This document shows, in pieces, positions 9,812 through 16,517 of a stretch of DNA of 64,000 nt (position 1 is the first letter of the stretch; every line of letters starts with the position of its first letter). The stretch covers positions 1 through 64,000 of the forward strand of contig NZ_FNNG01000006.1 in the NCBI RefSeq assembly GCF_900106765.1. Reading direction: 5' to 3'. This DNA is from Tepidimicrobium xylanilyticum (GTDB taxonomy: Bacteria > Bacillota > Clostridia > Tissierellales > Tepidimicrobiaceae). A model generated the notes under the pieces. That model made no database searches. It worked only from the letters and a program-made list of their open reading frames with translations, and had not been told where the DNA came from. The position numbers and the translations under genes were made by a program.

Positions 9812-9824
9812 TTAGCTTATTTTT
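9791..9824. terminator. Bidirectional terminator between the ynbB-like gene and lexA
   Basis: A perfect 34-bp palindrome: AAAAATAAGCTAACTAC followed directly by its reverse complement. It has an A-tract at one end and a T-tract at the other, so it can terminate both converging transcripts. It overlaps the last codons and stop of the plus-strand gene and ends 14 bp from the lexA stop. Confidence 0.85.
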
Positions 9825-9837
9825 ATTATGGGAAATA

Positions 9838-10455
9838 TTAAAACTTTCTGTATAATCCTATAACCTTACCTAATATGGTTACTTCTTTAGCTAATATTGG
9901 CGACATAGCCTCATTTTCTGGTTGCAAGCGAATATAATCTTTTTCCTTATAAAACCTTTTAACTGTAGCTTCATCTCCTAATAATGCCACTACAATATCT
10001 CCATTTATAGCATCATTCTGTTGCTTTACTAGAACATAATCGCCATCAAGAATACCAGCATCAACCATACTATCTCCTTGTATTTTAAGCATAAAAAGGG
10101 GACCACGTTCTGCAATTTCAATGGGTACTGGAAAAGTATCTTCAATATGTTCTACAGCTAAAATAGGTTGACCAGCAGTAACTTTACCTAATATAGGGAC
10201 ATCTACAGTCTTTTTGGACGTAAATAAAGAATCTTCCTCCTTATCTAAGACTTCAATTGCCCTTGGTTTAGTTGGATCCTTTCTGATATAACCTTTAGTT
10301 TCTAGTTTTTCTAAATGTCTATGGACAGTAGAAGTAGATTTCAAGTTAACGCCTTTGCAAATCTCTCTTACAGATGGGGGATAGCCATTCTTTTGGATTT
10401 GACTTTTAATAAAATGTAAAATTTCAAATTGGACTTGATTTAAATCTTCATACAT
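9838..10455 (-). CDS. lexA: SOS repressor LexA
   Basis: Repressor of the SOS regulon that self-cleaves when stimulated by RecA filaments. The N-terminal winged helix (residues 1-65, with [17 protein letters not shown]) is followed by the S24 peptidase domain. The cleavage site is Ala94-Gly95, the catalytic Ser129 is in GDSM, and the Lys166 is in EATVKRF. 205 aa. The ATG is set by GAGGTG ~5 nt upstream. It is divergent from yneA; a LexA box overlaps its own -35 element (10558-10569), so it is probably autoregulated. Confidence 0.96.
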   Translation of the reverse strand: MYEDLNQVQFEILHFIKSQIQKNGYPPSVREICKGVNLKSTSTVHRHLEKLETKGYIRKDPTKPRAIEVLDKEEDSLFTSKKTVDVPILGKVTAGQPILAVEHIEDTFPVPIEIAERGPLFMLKIQGDSMVDAGILDGDYVLVKQQNDAINGDIVVALLGDEATVKRFYKEKDYIRLQPENEAMSPILAKEVTILGKVIGLYRKF

Positions 10456-10530
10456 AAAATCACCTCACAATAATAAACTCAATATAGAAACAAAATTAAA
10501 CTATGTAGTAACTAATTCTAAATTTATCTT

Positions 10531-10559
10531 ATTATATCATAAATATAAAGATATTTCAA
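10531..10559 (-). promoter_or_regulatory. lexA promoter
   Basis: On the minus strand TTGAAA (10554-10559) and TATAAT (10531-10536) are separated by 17 bp. The -35 overlaps a LexA box. Confidence 0.7.
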
Positions 10560-10569
10560 ACATTAGTTC
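10558..10569. promoter_or_regulatory. LexA box 1 (lexA -35 side)
   Basis: AAACATTAGTTC, which on the minus strand reads GAAC-TAAT-GTTT: a one-mismatch match to the Firmicutes LexA operator GAACN4GTTC. It overlaps the lexA -35. Confidence 0.7.
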
Positions 10570-10585
10570 TTTTTTGTTTTTTCTA

Positions 10586-10614
10586 TTGACAACGAACTTA
10601 TGTTTTTATAAAAT
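10586..10614 (+). promoter_or_regulatory. yneA promoter
   Basis: Perfect -35 TTGACA (10586-10591) and -10 TAAAAT (10609-10614), spaced by 17 bp. One LexA box lies in the spacer and another just downstream of the -10. Confidence 0.75.
10594..10605. promoter_or_regulatory. LexA box 2 (yneA promoter spacer)
   Basis: GAAC-TTAT-GTTT, one mismatch from GAACN4GTTC, lying between the -35 and -10 of the yneA promoter. Confidence 0.7.
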
Positions 10615-10621
10615 ATAATCA

Positions 10622-10633
10622 GAACATGAGTTC
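10622..10633. promoter_or_regulatory. LexA box 3 (yneA transcription start region)
   Basis: GAAC-ATGA-GTTC, a perfect GAACN4GTTC operator, 8 bp downstream of the yneA -10. Confidence 0.85.
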
Positions 10634-10658
10634 AGAACGGTTGTGCGAGGTGGTGTAT

Positions 10659-10979
10659 ATGAATAGATTAGGTTATAAGATAACAAATAAAAGAAGGTTT
10701 TATACGTTTTTGATCATCTTGCTAACTATACCATTAATAATTATAGCTATATTTAGTAATCAAAAAAGAGTATATAGTTCTACTTATGATAGCTTATATA
10801 AGGAAGTGTTGGTTAAAGAAGGGGATACTTTGTGGAAAATAGCCATTGAAAATATGCCATCCAATTATGACGTAAGAAAAATGGTATATGAGATAAAAGA
10901 GTTCAATCAGATAATAGATAGCAATATCTATCCTGGAGACGTAATAAAAGTACCCATCAAATATGCTCCCGATAAATAG
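10659..10979 (+). CDS. yneA: SOS-induced cell-division suppressor YneA-like (LysM protein)
   Basis: A 106-aa membrane-anchored protein: a basic N-terminus, one transmembrane helix (residues ~14-32), then a C-terminal LysM domain (VKEGDTLWKIA ... NIYPGDVIKVP). This is the architecture of Bacillus YneA, which delays septation during the SOS response. The identification rests on architecture plus position: divergent from lexA, with two LexA boxes in its promoter. I chose the ATG at 10659 because GCGAGGTGG precedes it; a longer frame would begin inside LexA box 3. It is the only plus-strand gene right of 9.9 kb. Confidence 0.82.
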   Translation: MNRLGYKITNKRRFYTFLIILLTIPLIIIAIFSNQKRVYSSTYDSLYKEVLVKEGDTLWKIAIENMPSNYDVRKMVYEIKEFNQIIDSNIYPGDVIKVPIKYAPDK

Positions 10980-11009
10980 CAGGTACCTTAGTTAAGATGC
11001 CTGCTATTT
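10974..11009. terminator. Terminator between yneA and the xer gene (convergent)
   Basis: Stem AAATAGCAGG / CCTGCTATTT followed by GTTTTT on the plus strand. It overlaps the ends of both converging genes. Confidence 0.75.
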
Positions 11010-11981
11010 GTTTTTAGAATTAGGATTAGCTTTTCCAAGAGGATTGCTTTTAACAGCAGCTCTTAATCTTTCATCATCAATATGTGTATATATTTGAGTT
11101 GTAGATACATTTTCATGGCCCAATATGGCTTGCAACGCTCTAATATCTACATTACCATGCTTGTACATTAAAGTAGCAGCAGTATGTCTAAGTTTATGGG
11201 TAGAATAGACATTAGTATCAAACCCAGCCTTTTCAAGATATCTATCAATCATATGTTGTATAGCCCTATTGCTCATTCTCTTTTTTCTCATGCTCAAAAA
11301 AAGAGCTTCTTTATCAGTGCTATCTTTTGGCCTCACAGCAATATAATCCTTTAAGGCATCAATACAAGCTTCATTCAAGTAAATAGTCCTTTCTTTATTG
11401 CCTTTCCCAATAACTGTTAGAGTATCATCTTTGATTTTAGTAATATTAATACTAGATAGTTCTGATAACCTTAAACCGCAGTTTAAAAACAACATCACAA
11501 TTGCATAATCCCTTTTTCTAAAAAATTCATTTTTATTATCTAAGATAGTTTTCAATAACCTTTCCGATTCCTCTAAAGTTAAATAGATAGGTTGTCTTAT
11601 ATTGGTTTTTGGGAACTCAAGCCCAACTGCAGGATTCTTGTCAATTAAATTGACTTTTAAATGAAGGTAATCAAAAAAAGACCTTAAACTCGCAACTTTT
11701 CTAGATTTAGCAAAATTTCCATTATCCCTATATTTGTCTACATAAGAGATGAAAGAGTGGAGGTCTTGTAAATTTATTTTCTTAATCAAATCAATATCTA
11801 CGTCACTAATATCTATTTCTTCAAACGGTATATCTTTATCTACAAGTTTATATCTTAATTTAATATATCTAAAAAAAGTTCTTAAGTCAAAGAAATACTC
11901 CTTTGTAGTGTTATAAGAAGTACCTTTAATGGTTTCCATATAATTTAGATAATCTTCAAGTAATAGCGGTATTTTGTTCAT
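11004..11981 (-). CDS. Tyrosine recombinase, XerC/XerD type
   Basis: Site-specific recombinase with an N-terminal SAM-like core-binding domain (~residues 1-115) and a C-terminal catalytic domain holding the complete set: R171 (NCGLRLSEL), K193/K195 (GKGNKER), H262 and R265 (HKLRHTAA), H289 (LGHENVS) and nucleophile Y298 (TTQIYTH). 325 aa fits a housekeeping Xer better than a phage integrase. The start is the ATG at 11981 with AGAGGG upstream; a longer frame enters an inverted repeat. Two sequences resembling the XerD half of dif lie within 1.2 kb. Whether it is XerC, XerD or a single-recombinase Xer cannot be settled here. Confidence 0.88.
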   Translation of the reverse strand: MNKIPLLLEDYLNYMETIKGTSYNTTKEYFFDLRTFFRYIKLRYKLVDKDIPFEEIDISDVDIDLIKKINLQDLHSFISYVDKYRDNGNFAKSRKVASLRSFFDYLHLKVNLIDKNPAVGLEFPKTNIRQPIYLTLEESERLLKTILDNKNEFFRKRDYAIVMLFLNCGLRLSELSSINITKIKDDTLTVIGKGNKERTIYLNEACIDALKDYIAVRPKDSTDKEALFLSMRKKRMSNRAIQHMIDRYLEKAGFDTNVYSTHKLRHTAATLMYKHGNVDIRALQAILGHENVSTTQIYTHIDDERLRAAVKSNPLGKANPNSKNK

Positions 11982-12006
11982 TTTATCCCTCTTTTCTGTA
12001 TGTTTT

Positions 12007-12048
12007 ATATAAATAGTCACAAAATACATATTTTGTGACTATTTATAT
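12007..12048. repeat. 20-bp perfect inverted repeat upstream of the xer gene
   Basis: ATATAAATAGTCACAAAATA at 12007-12026 and its exact reverse complement at 12029-12048, separated by CA. It sits 26 bp upstream of the xer start codon. It could be an operator, a recombinase site, or the terminator of the ThiF-like gene (no good T-run follows). Confidence 0.85.
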
Positions 12049-12406
12049 ATTCGATATTAAAATAAAAAATCCTTCTTTTAAAATATAATTTCTATGTATA
12101 ATACCAAAACAAAATTACAGTTAAACCATCAAAAACGACCTTCAAAATTGAGCCATAATTGATTTGAATTTGATTTATTGACTTTCTACCGATGATACTA
12201 TACAAAAGCCTTATATCGTAAATTTAGAGACCTATGATTTTTCTATTAATTCTAAAATATATAAAAACGACTATAGTTTATCGTCCGTTATTTTTAGATT
12301 ATAAGGTTAATATAATTATTTTATGTAAACTTTTTTATTTTAAAACTTTATTTCTTATATTAATTGCATTTATAAAATAAATAAAATATTAAATTACAAT
12401 TTTATA
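12049..12406. other. Gene-free AT-rich interval
   Basis: 358 bp without a credible gene on either strand. A 39-codon stop-free stretch around 12190-12300 (plus strand) lacks a start codon and ribosome site. The only notable element is TTATGTAAACT at 12321-12331, which equals the XerD half of the Firmicutes dif consensus. Confidence 0.6.
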
Positions 12407-13093
12407 TTATTCAAATTCAAGGATGTCAAAACTATTTTCTAATAAATCTATAAAAAGTACTTTTCCCCTTAAAAGATCGCCTCTTCTTAATAGAATTTTT
12501 ATTACCTCTGCAACTTCTATGGAAGCGATTAACGCTGGTGTAAAGGAAGGATTTCCCAGTCTCTTTTCAATCCCTCTATCCAATTTGATATCATTAGGAT
12601 ATAGGTAATCTAAAGTATTGTCATTAGGAAAAATAGTTGTAACTTGACCATAAAAGCCTCCAATAGCGCCATGTACCATTGGTATATTTAGCTTTGCTGC
12701 GCTAGATTGAATCAGTTTTCTAGTTTTTATATTATCTAAAGCATCTACTATTATATCATGCCCTTTAAGTAGAAATAAGGAATTAGATTCATTAATCATA
12801 ACATTTACTGATTCTATATTTATAAGAGGATTCACCAATTCTATTCTCTTTTTAGCTTCTTCCGATTTGCTTTTCCCTATATTTTTACTATGGCTAAATA
12901 ATTGTCTATTTAAGTTAGTTTCATCAAACACATCACCATCTATTGCTGTAATTGACCCTACTCCAATCCTTGCTAATAATTCTATTATATATCCCCCAAG
13001 ACCTCCGCATCCAACGACACATACTTTGCTTTTTTCCAAAATCTTCATCTCATCTGCCGTTATTGCCTCCATATTCCTAGCGTATCTTTTCAT
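12407..13093 (-). CDS. ThiF/MoeB/HesA-family adenylyltransferase (E1-like)
   Basis: A 228-aa Rossmann-fold enzyme of the family that adenylates the C-terminal Gly of ubiquitin-like sulfur carriers. It has GCGGLGG (residues 28-34), the DGDVFDETNLNRQ ATP/Mg segment (52-64), DALDN (118-121) and the GAIGGFYGQVTTIFP segment. It lacks the paired CxxC zinc motifs of MoeB and ThiF and has no C-terminal rhodanese domain. No sulfur-carrier, thiG or moa gene is nearby, so the partner is unknown. The ATG follows a GAGGTG site. It is flanked on both sides by unusual palindromes. Confidence 0.8.
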   Translation of the reverse strand: MKRYARNMEAITADEMKILEKSKVCVVGCGGLGGYIIELLARIGVGSITAIDGDVFDETNLNRQLFSHSKNIGKSKSEEAKKRIELVNPLINIESVNVMINESNSLFLLKGHDIIVDALDNIKTRKLIQSSAAKLNIPMVHGAIGGFYGQVTTIFPNDNTLDYLYPNDIKLDRGIEKRLGNPSFTPALIASIEVAEVIKILLRRGDLLRGKVLFIDLLENSFDILEFE

Positions 13094-13148
13094 CCTATAT
13101 CACCTCACAATATTATATGTACGATATATATTTTATATAATTATCGAA

Positions 13149-13181
13149 AGAGGTTTACATAATATATTTATGTAAACCTCT
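13149..13181. repeat. Perfect 14-bp inverted repeat with Xer-arm-like sequence (dif-like site or terminator)
   Basis: AGAGGTTTACATAA (13149-13162), spacer TATAT, then the reverse complement TTATGTAAACCTCT (13168-13181). Both arms contain TTATGTAAAC, 10 of the 11 bases of the XerD half of the Firmicutes dif consensus, but the spacer is 5 rather than 6 bp and both halves are XerD-like. It may simply be the terminator of the aminotransferase gene, although no T-run follows in either direction. Confidence 0.6.
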
Positions 13182-13261
13182 CTGATAAAGTTATTATAAC
13201 ACTTGAATATATAGTGCCTTTATATGTGAAGATCGTCTGCTGCAAAAGCAATAATATAAAA

Positions 13262-14455
13262 TTAATTTCTTTCAATAATCTCTTCAATTCTGTTTAATCC
13301 TTCTTTTATATTTTCCATTGAAGTGGCATAAGATAATCTAATATAATCATCATCTCCAAATCCTATTCCTGGGATTACCGCTACTCTGGCTTTATCAAGT
13401 AAAACCTTAGCAAAGTCTAAGGAACTATTGACCTGAATTCCATCTATAGTTTTACCTTTAATCTGAGTAATATTTACCATTATATAAAAAGCTCCCTTTG
13501 GCTTTCTACAACTTAAACCTTTTATTGAGTTGATTTTTTCCACCATATAATCTCTTCTTCTTTTGAACTCTTCTTTCATCCTATATACTTCTGATTGATC
13601 TCCTAATAAACCTACTACGCTGGCATATTGAGAAATGGAACAGGGATTAGAAGTTGTATGACTTTGAATATTATTCATAACCTTTGCAATTTGCTCATTT
13701 GCTGCTGTAAAACCAATCCTCCATCCAGGCATAGCATAAGCTTTTGACATTCCATTTATTACTATGGTTAGCTCCTTTATCTCAGGATTCATCGAAGCAA
13801 TGCTAACATGTTTTCCATCATAGACTAATTTTTCATATATTTCATCTGAAATTACTATTATATTATTTTTTACTGCCCAATCAGCAATCATTTTTAATTC
13901 CTCTTCCTCATAAATAGATCCTGTCGGATTGCCAGGGCTGTTCAATATTAAAGCCTTTGTTTTCTCTGTTAAAACTTTATCTAACTTTTCAACTGTGAAC
14001 TTAAAATTTTCTTCCTCATTCGTATTTATGTATACCGGAACGCCTCCAGCTATTTTTATTAATTCTGGATAGCTTACCCAATATGGCACTCCTATGATTA
14101 CTTCATCTCCTGGATTTAATATGGCAAGCAAGGCATTATATATTGAATGTTTAGCTCCATTAGATATAACTATATTTTTTGGAGTATAATCTAGGTTATT
14201 ATCATCCTTGAATTTTTTGCAGATTGCCTTTTTTAGTTCTTCTATTCCAGAAGCTGGAGTATACCTAGTTAATCCTTCATTTATGGCTCTAATACCTTCA
14301 TTTCTAATATTTTCAGGAGTATTAAAATCTGGTTCTCCTGCCCCAAATCCAATGACATCTATTCCCTCCGCTTTCATTGCTTTAGCTTTTGCTGTGATTT
14401 CTAATGTTACTGACGGGGAAATACTTAATCCTTTTTCAGATAAAATTAAATCCAT
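13262..14455 (-). CDS. PLP-dependent aminotransferase, aspartate aminotransferase (AspB) type
   Basis: A 397-aa fold-type-I aminotransferase. Visible landmarks are GFGAGEPDFNTPENI near the N-terminus, the SPGNPTGS loop (~173-180), the cofactor Asp in VISDEIYEKL, the Schiff-base Lys238 in NGMSKAYAMPGWRIG, and a C-terminal Arg in the RLSYA segment that binds the substrate carboxylate. This fits class I-gamma aspartate aminotransferases, but side-chain specificity cannot be read with certainty. The ATG follows GGAGGG. It is downstream of padR and apparently separate from the ThiF-like gene, with the palindrome at 13149-13181 between them. Confidence 0.88.
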   Translation of the reverse strand: MDLILSEKGLSISPSVTLEITAKAKAMKAEGIDVIGFGAGEPDFNTPENIRNEGIRAINEGLTRYTPASGIEELKKAICKKFKDDNNLDYTPKNIVISNGAKHSIYNALLAILNPGDEVIIGVPYWVSYPELIKIAGGVPVYINTNEEENFKFTVEKLDKVLTEKTKALILNSPGNPTGSIYEEEELKMIADWAVKNNIIVISDEIYEKLVYDGKHVSIASMNPEIKELTIVINGMSKAYAMPGWRIGFTAANEQIAKVMNNIQSHTTSNPCSISQYASVVGLLGDQSEVYRMKEEFKRRRDYMVEKINSIKGLSCRKPKGAFYIMVNITQIKGKTIDGIQVNSSLDFAKVLLDKARVAVIPGIGFGDDDYIRLSYATSMENIKEGLNRIEEIIERN

Positions 14456-14497
14456 TATATCCCTCCTATTTTAATTCAATTATCATAAATACCAAAA

Positions 14498-14881
14498 TTA
14501 TGCGTCAACTCCATATATATCTTTTAAAACACTCTTCAATATAAATAGCGAGTCTTCAAAGCCTGTCTTATATTGAAGTAAAATTATCTTATAATGTTTA
14601 TATCCTTCATCGGTAATACGATATCTCCTTATAGATCTCTTATCAGGTTCCTCCCACCAACCAGTTACATATCCTTTTTCTTCTAAATCCCTTAAAAGAG
14701 GATAAACCATTCCAGGACTTGGTATCCATTTATTATTTAACCTCTTTTTTATCTCCTCTATAATTTCATTACCATAATAGCTTCTCTCTTTTAACAAATG
14801 GAGTATATATAGTTTAACAAAGGAAGTAGTGCTAATTATCGAAGGAAATTGTCTATTTCTTTCACTTTTATAATGAGTCAA
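14498..14881 (-). CDS. PadR-family transcriptional regulator
   Basis: A 127-aa winged-helix regulator. Typical PadR features are FVKLYILHLLKERSYYGNEII (helix 1-2), PSPGMVYPLLRDLEEKGYVTGWW (recognition helix) and the RRYRITDEGYKHY wing, followed by a short dimerisation helix. The start is TTG, directly after the stop of the PHP gene, with AGGAGG inside the end of that gene, so the two are translationally coupled. Its target is unknown and may be its own operon. Confidence 0.85.
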   Translation of the reverse strand: MTHYKSERNRQFPSIISTTSFVKLYILHLLKERSYYGNEIIEEIKKRLNNKWIPSPGMVYPLLRDLEEKGYVTGWWEEPDKRSIRRYRITDEGYKHYKIILLQYKTGFEDSLFILKSVLKDIYGVDA

Positions 14882-15697
14882 TTAAATCCTCCTTCTCATC
14901 ATAGGAATATGATTGATATTTACGTAATACTTACCTAATAGATAATCTCCATCTATTATGCGTCCATGACAGTCAGAACCACCAGTTGCTATAAGATCAC
15001 TATTATCGCAAATTTGTAATAAAAAATCAATATTATTTTTCGTATGTTTTGAATGGATTACTTCAAGCCCATCAATTCCCTTTTCTATACAGTAGAATAA
15101 AGTTTCTTGGCTTCTTAAAAGGCCTGGATGTGCTAAAATGGCTATTCCATCTAAATCATGTATTAGATCTATAGCTTCAACTATAGATAAAGTTTCTCTT
15201 TCAATATATGCAGGCATGCCTCTATTTAATAATCTATCAAAAGCTTCTTCTATACTATTAACATAGCCCCGATTCACTAGAGCTTGAGCAATATGTGGTC
15301 TTCCAATGTAATCCTTCCTAGTTAGCTTTTGGACTTCTTCTAAAGTCAATTCCATGCCTAAATCATTTATTCTTTCTACCATTTTGATGCCTCTTATAAC
15401 TCGATTTATTCTCAATTGCTCTGTTACATCCATTATATCCTTTGATTTATAGTCAAAAAAATATCCCAGCAGATGCACCTCTTCATCATTATGAATACAA
15501 CCTAATTCAATACCAGGTATAACTATTATTTTATTAATTCTCTTACTATAATTAATAGCAGCTTCAATTCCTAAAACGGTATCATGGTCTGTTATAGCAA
15601 TGCCATCTATTCCTTTGATAATAGCTAAATTCACTACCTCTGTAGGTGAAAATAATCCATCTGAATAATTGGTATGAACGTGTAAATCAAATATCAT
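14882..15697 (-). CDS. PHP-domain metal-dependent phosphoesterase
   Basis: A 271-aa stand-alone PHP protein resembling the YciV/TrpH/RNase AM group, which hydrolyses 3',5'-nucleoside bisphosphates or short RNA 5' ends. Metal-site motifs are visible: DLHVHTNYSDG at the N-terminus, GIAITDHDTV, PGIELGC, the RPHIAQAL segment, LAHPGLL and a C-terminal GGSDCHG. The substrate is inferred from the family only. The ATG follows AGGAGAAATTGCT. It is co-transcribed with padR. Confidence 0.85.
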   Translation of the reverse strand: MIFDLHVHTNYSDGLFSPTEVVNLAIIKGIDGIAITDHDTVLGIEAAINYSKRINKIIVIPGIELGCIHNDEEVHLLGYFFDYKSKDIMDVTEQLRINRVIRGIKMVERINDLGMELTLEEVQKLTRKDYIGRPHIAQALVNRGYVNSIEEAFDRLLNRGMPAYIERETLSIVEAIDLIHDLDGIAILAHPGLLRSQETLFYCIEKGIDGLEVIHSKHTKNNIDFLLQICDNSDLIATGGSDCHGRIIDGDYLLGKYYVNINHIPMMRRRI

Positions 15698-15781
15698 AGC
15701 AATTTCTCCTCTAATTTACTAACTATATTATATACAATTATTTGTTTATCTATCAAGAATATTCAAATGTATTATAAAAAT

Positions 15782-15812
15782 AAAAAACCTACTGAAAACT
15801 AGTAGGTTTTTT
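15782..15812 (-). terminator. Terminator after the spoVS pair
   Basis: AAAAAACCTACT / AGTAGGTTTTTT with a 7-nt loop, giving a long T-run on the minus strand just downstream of the second spoVS stop. Confidence 0.85.
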
Positions 15813-15830
15813 TATTGAGTTCTTTTAACT

Positions 15831-16091
15831 TTATCTAGGCTCAACAATTAATTTAATAGCTGTCCTTTCTTCTCCGTCGATCTCAATGTCCGTAAATGCA
15901 GGTATACAAATTAGATCAATACCGCTAGGTGCAACAAATCCTCTCGCTATGGCTACTGCTTTTACTGCTTGATTTAATGCACCTGCTCCAATAGCTTGGA
16001 TTTCTGCACTACCTTTCTCTCTTAAAACTCCAGCTAGAGCACCCGCTACAGAATTTGGGCTTGATTTTGCTGATACTTTTAATACATCCAT
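15831..16091 (-). CDS. spoVS: Stage V sporulation protein S, downstream tandem copy
   Basis: An 86-aa Alba-like protein needed for progression of sporulation in Bacillus. The whole sequence from MDVLKVSAKSSPNSVAGALA to LIVEPR matches the highly conserved SpoVS family. The product is identical to that of the upstream copy (16117-16377). I chose the ATG at 16091, not the longer frame, because GGGGGATGTTATA precedes it and this is the universal SpoVS N-terminus. It stops with TAA, while the other copy stops with TAG. Confidence 0.93.
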   Translation of the reverse strand: MDVLKVSAKSSPNSVAGALAGVLREKGSAEIQAIGAGALNQAVKAVAIARGFVAPSGIDLICIPAFTDIEIDGEERTAIKLIVEPR

Positions 16092-16105
16092 TATAACATC
16101 CCCCT
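15832..16105. repeat. Tandem direct repeat, copy A (spoVS duplication)
   Basis: 274 bp repeated at 16118-16391 with only two mismatches (16041/16327 and 16044/16330), both silent. The repeat spans the gene plus its ribosome site but not the promoter. The copies are 12 bp apart. Confidence 0.95.
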
Positions 16106-16116
16106 TAAGATTTTCA

Positions 16117-16377
16117 CTATCTAGGCTCAACAATTAATTTAATAGCTGTCCTTTCTTCTCCGTCGATCTCAATGTCCGTAAATGCAGGTATACAAATTAG
16201 ATCAATACCGCTAGGTGCAACAAATCCTCTCGCTATGGCTACTGCTTTTACTGCTTGATTTAATGCACCTGCTCCAATAGCTTGGATTTCTGCACTACCT
16301 TTCTCTCTTAAAACTCCAGCTAGAGCTCCTGCTACAGAATTTGGGCTTGATTTTGCTGATACTTTTAATACATCCAT
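16117..16377 (-). CDS. spoVS: Stage V sporulation protein S, upstream tandem copy
   Basis: Same 86-aa SpoVS protein as the downstream copy, residue for residue. It is the promoter-proximal gene, with a sigma-H-like promoter about 55 bp upstream of its ATG and its own GGGGGATG ribosome site. The two silent differences from the downstream copy (GCA/GCG Ala and GGA/GGT Gly codons) suggest a recent duplication or ongoing gene conversion. Confidence 0.93.
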   Translation of the reverse strand: MDVLKVSAKSSPNSVAGALAGVLREKGSAEIQAIGAGALNQAVKAVAIARGFVAPSGIDLICIPAFTDIEIDGEERTAIKLIVEPR

Positions 16378-16391
16378 TATAACATCCCCCT
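16118..16391. repeat. Tandem direct repeat, copy B (spoVS duplication)
   Basis: Partner of 15832-16105, offset 286 bp; see copy A for the mismatches. Confidence 0.95.
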
Positions 16392-16431
16392 CTAAATTAT
16401 ATTATTAATATATTATAAGTCTATATTTATT

Positions 16432-16456
16432 ATTCTACAGATAAAATTAAAATCCT
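16432..16456 (-). promoter_or_regulatory. Sigma-H-like promoter of the spoVS genes
   Basis: On the minus strand AGGA (16453-16456, in GAGGATTTT) and GAAT (16432-16435, in TAGAATAAT) are separated by 17 bp. This is the same geometry as the B. subtilis spoVG sigma-H promoter as I recall it. B. subtilis spoVS is sigma-H dependent. Sequence match only. Confidence 0.6.
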
Positions 16457-16517
16457 CTTTTAATTTAAATTTTTTTGCAAAAAATATGCGAACTTAATAT
16501 TAAATAGCTCCTTTTAT

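Noticed and set aside
12190-12300. Short stop-free stretch in the gene-free interval
   Set aside because: No start codon, no ribosome site and no recognisable protein similarity; treated as non-coding.
15831-16133. 100-aa version of the downstream SpoVS with 14 extra N-terminal residues
   Set aside because: The extra part runs through the ribosome site shared by both repeat copies; the 86-aa start is the family N-terminus.
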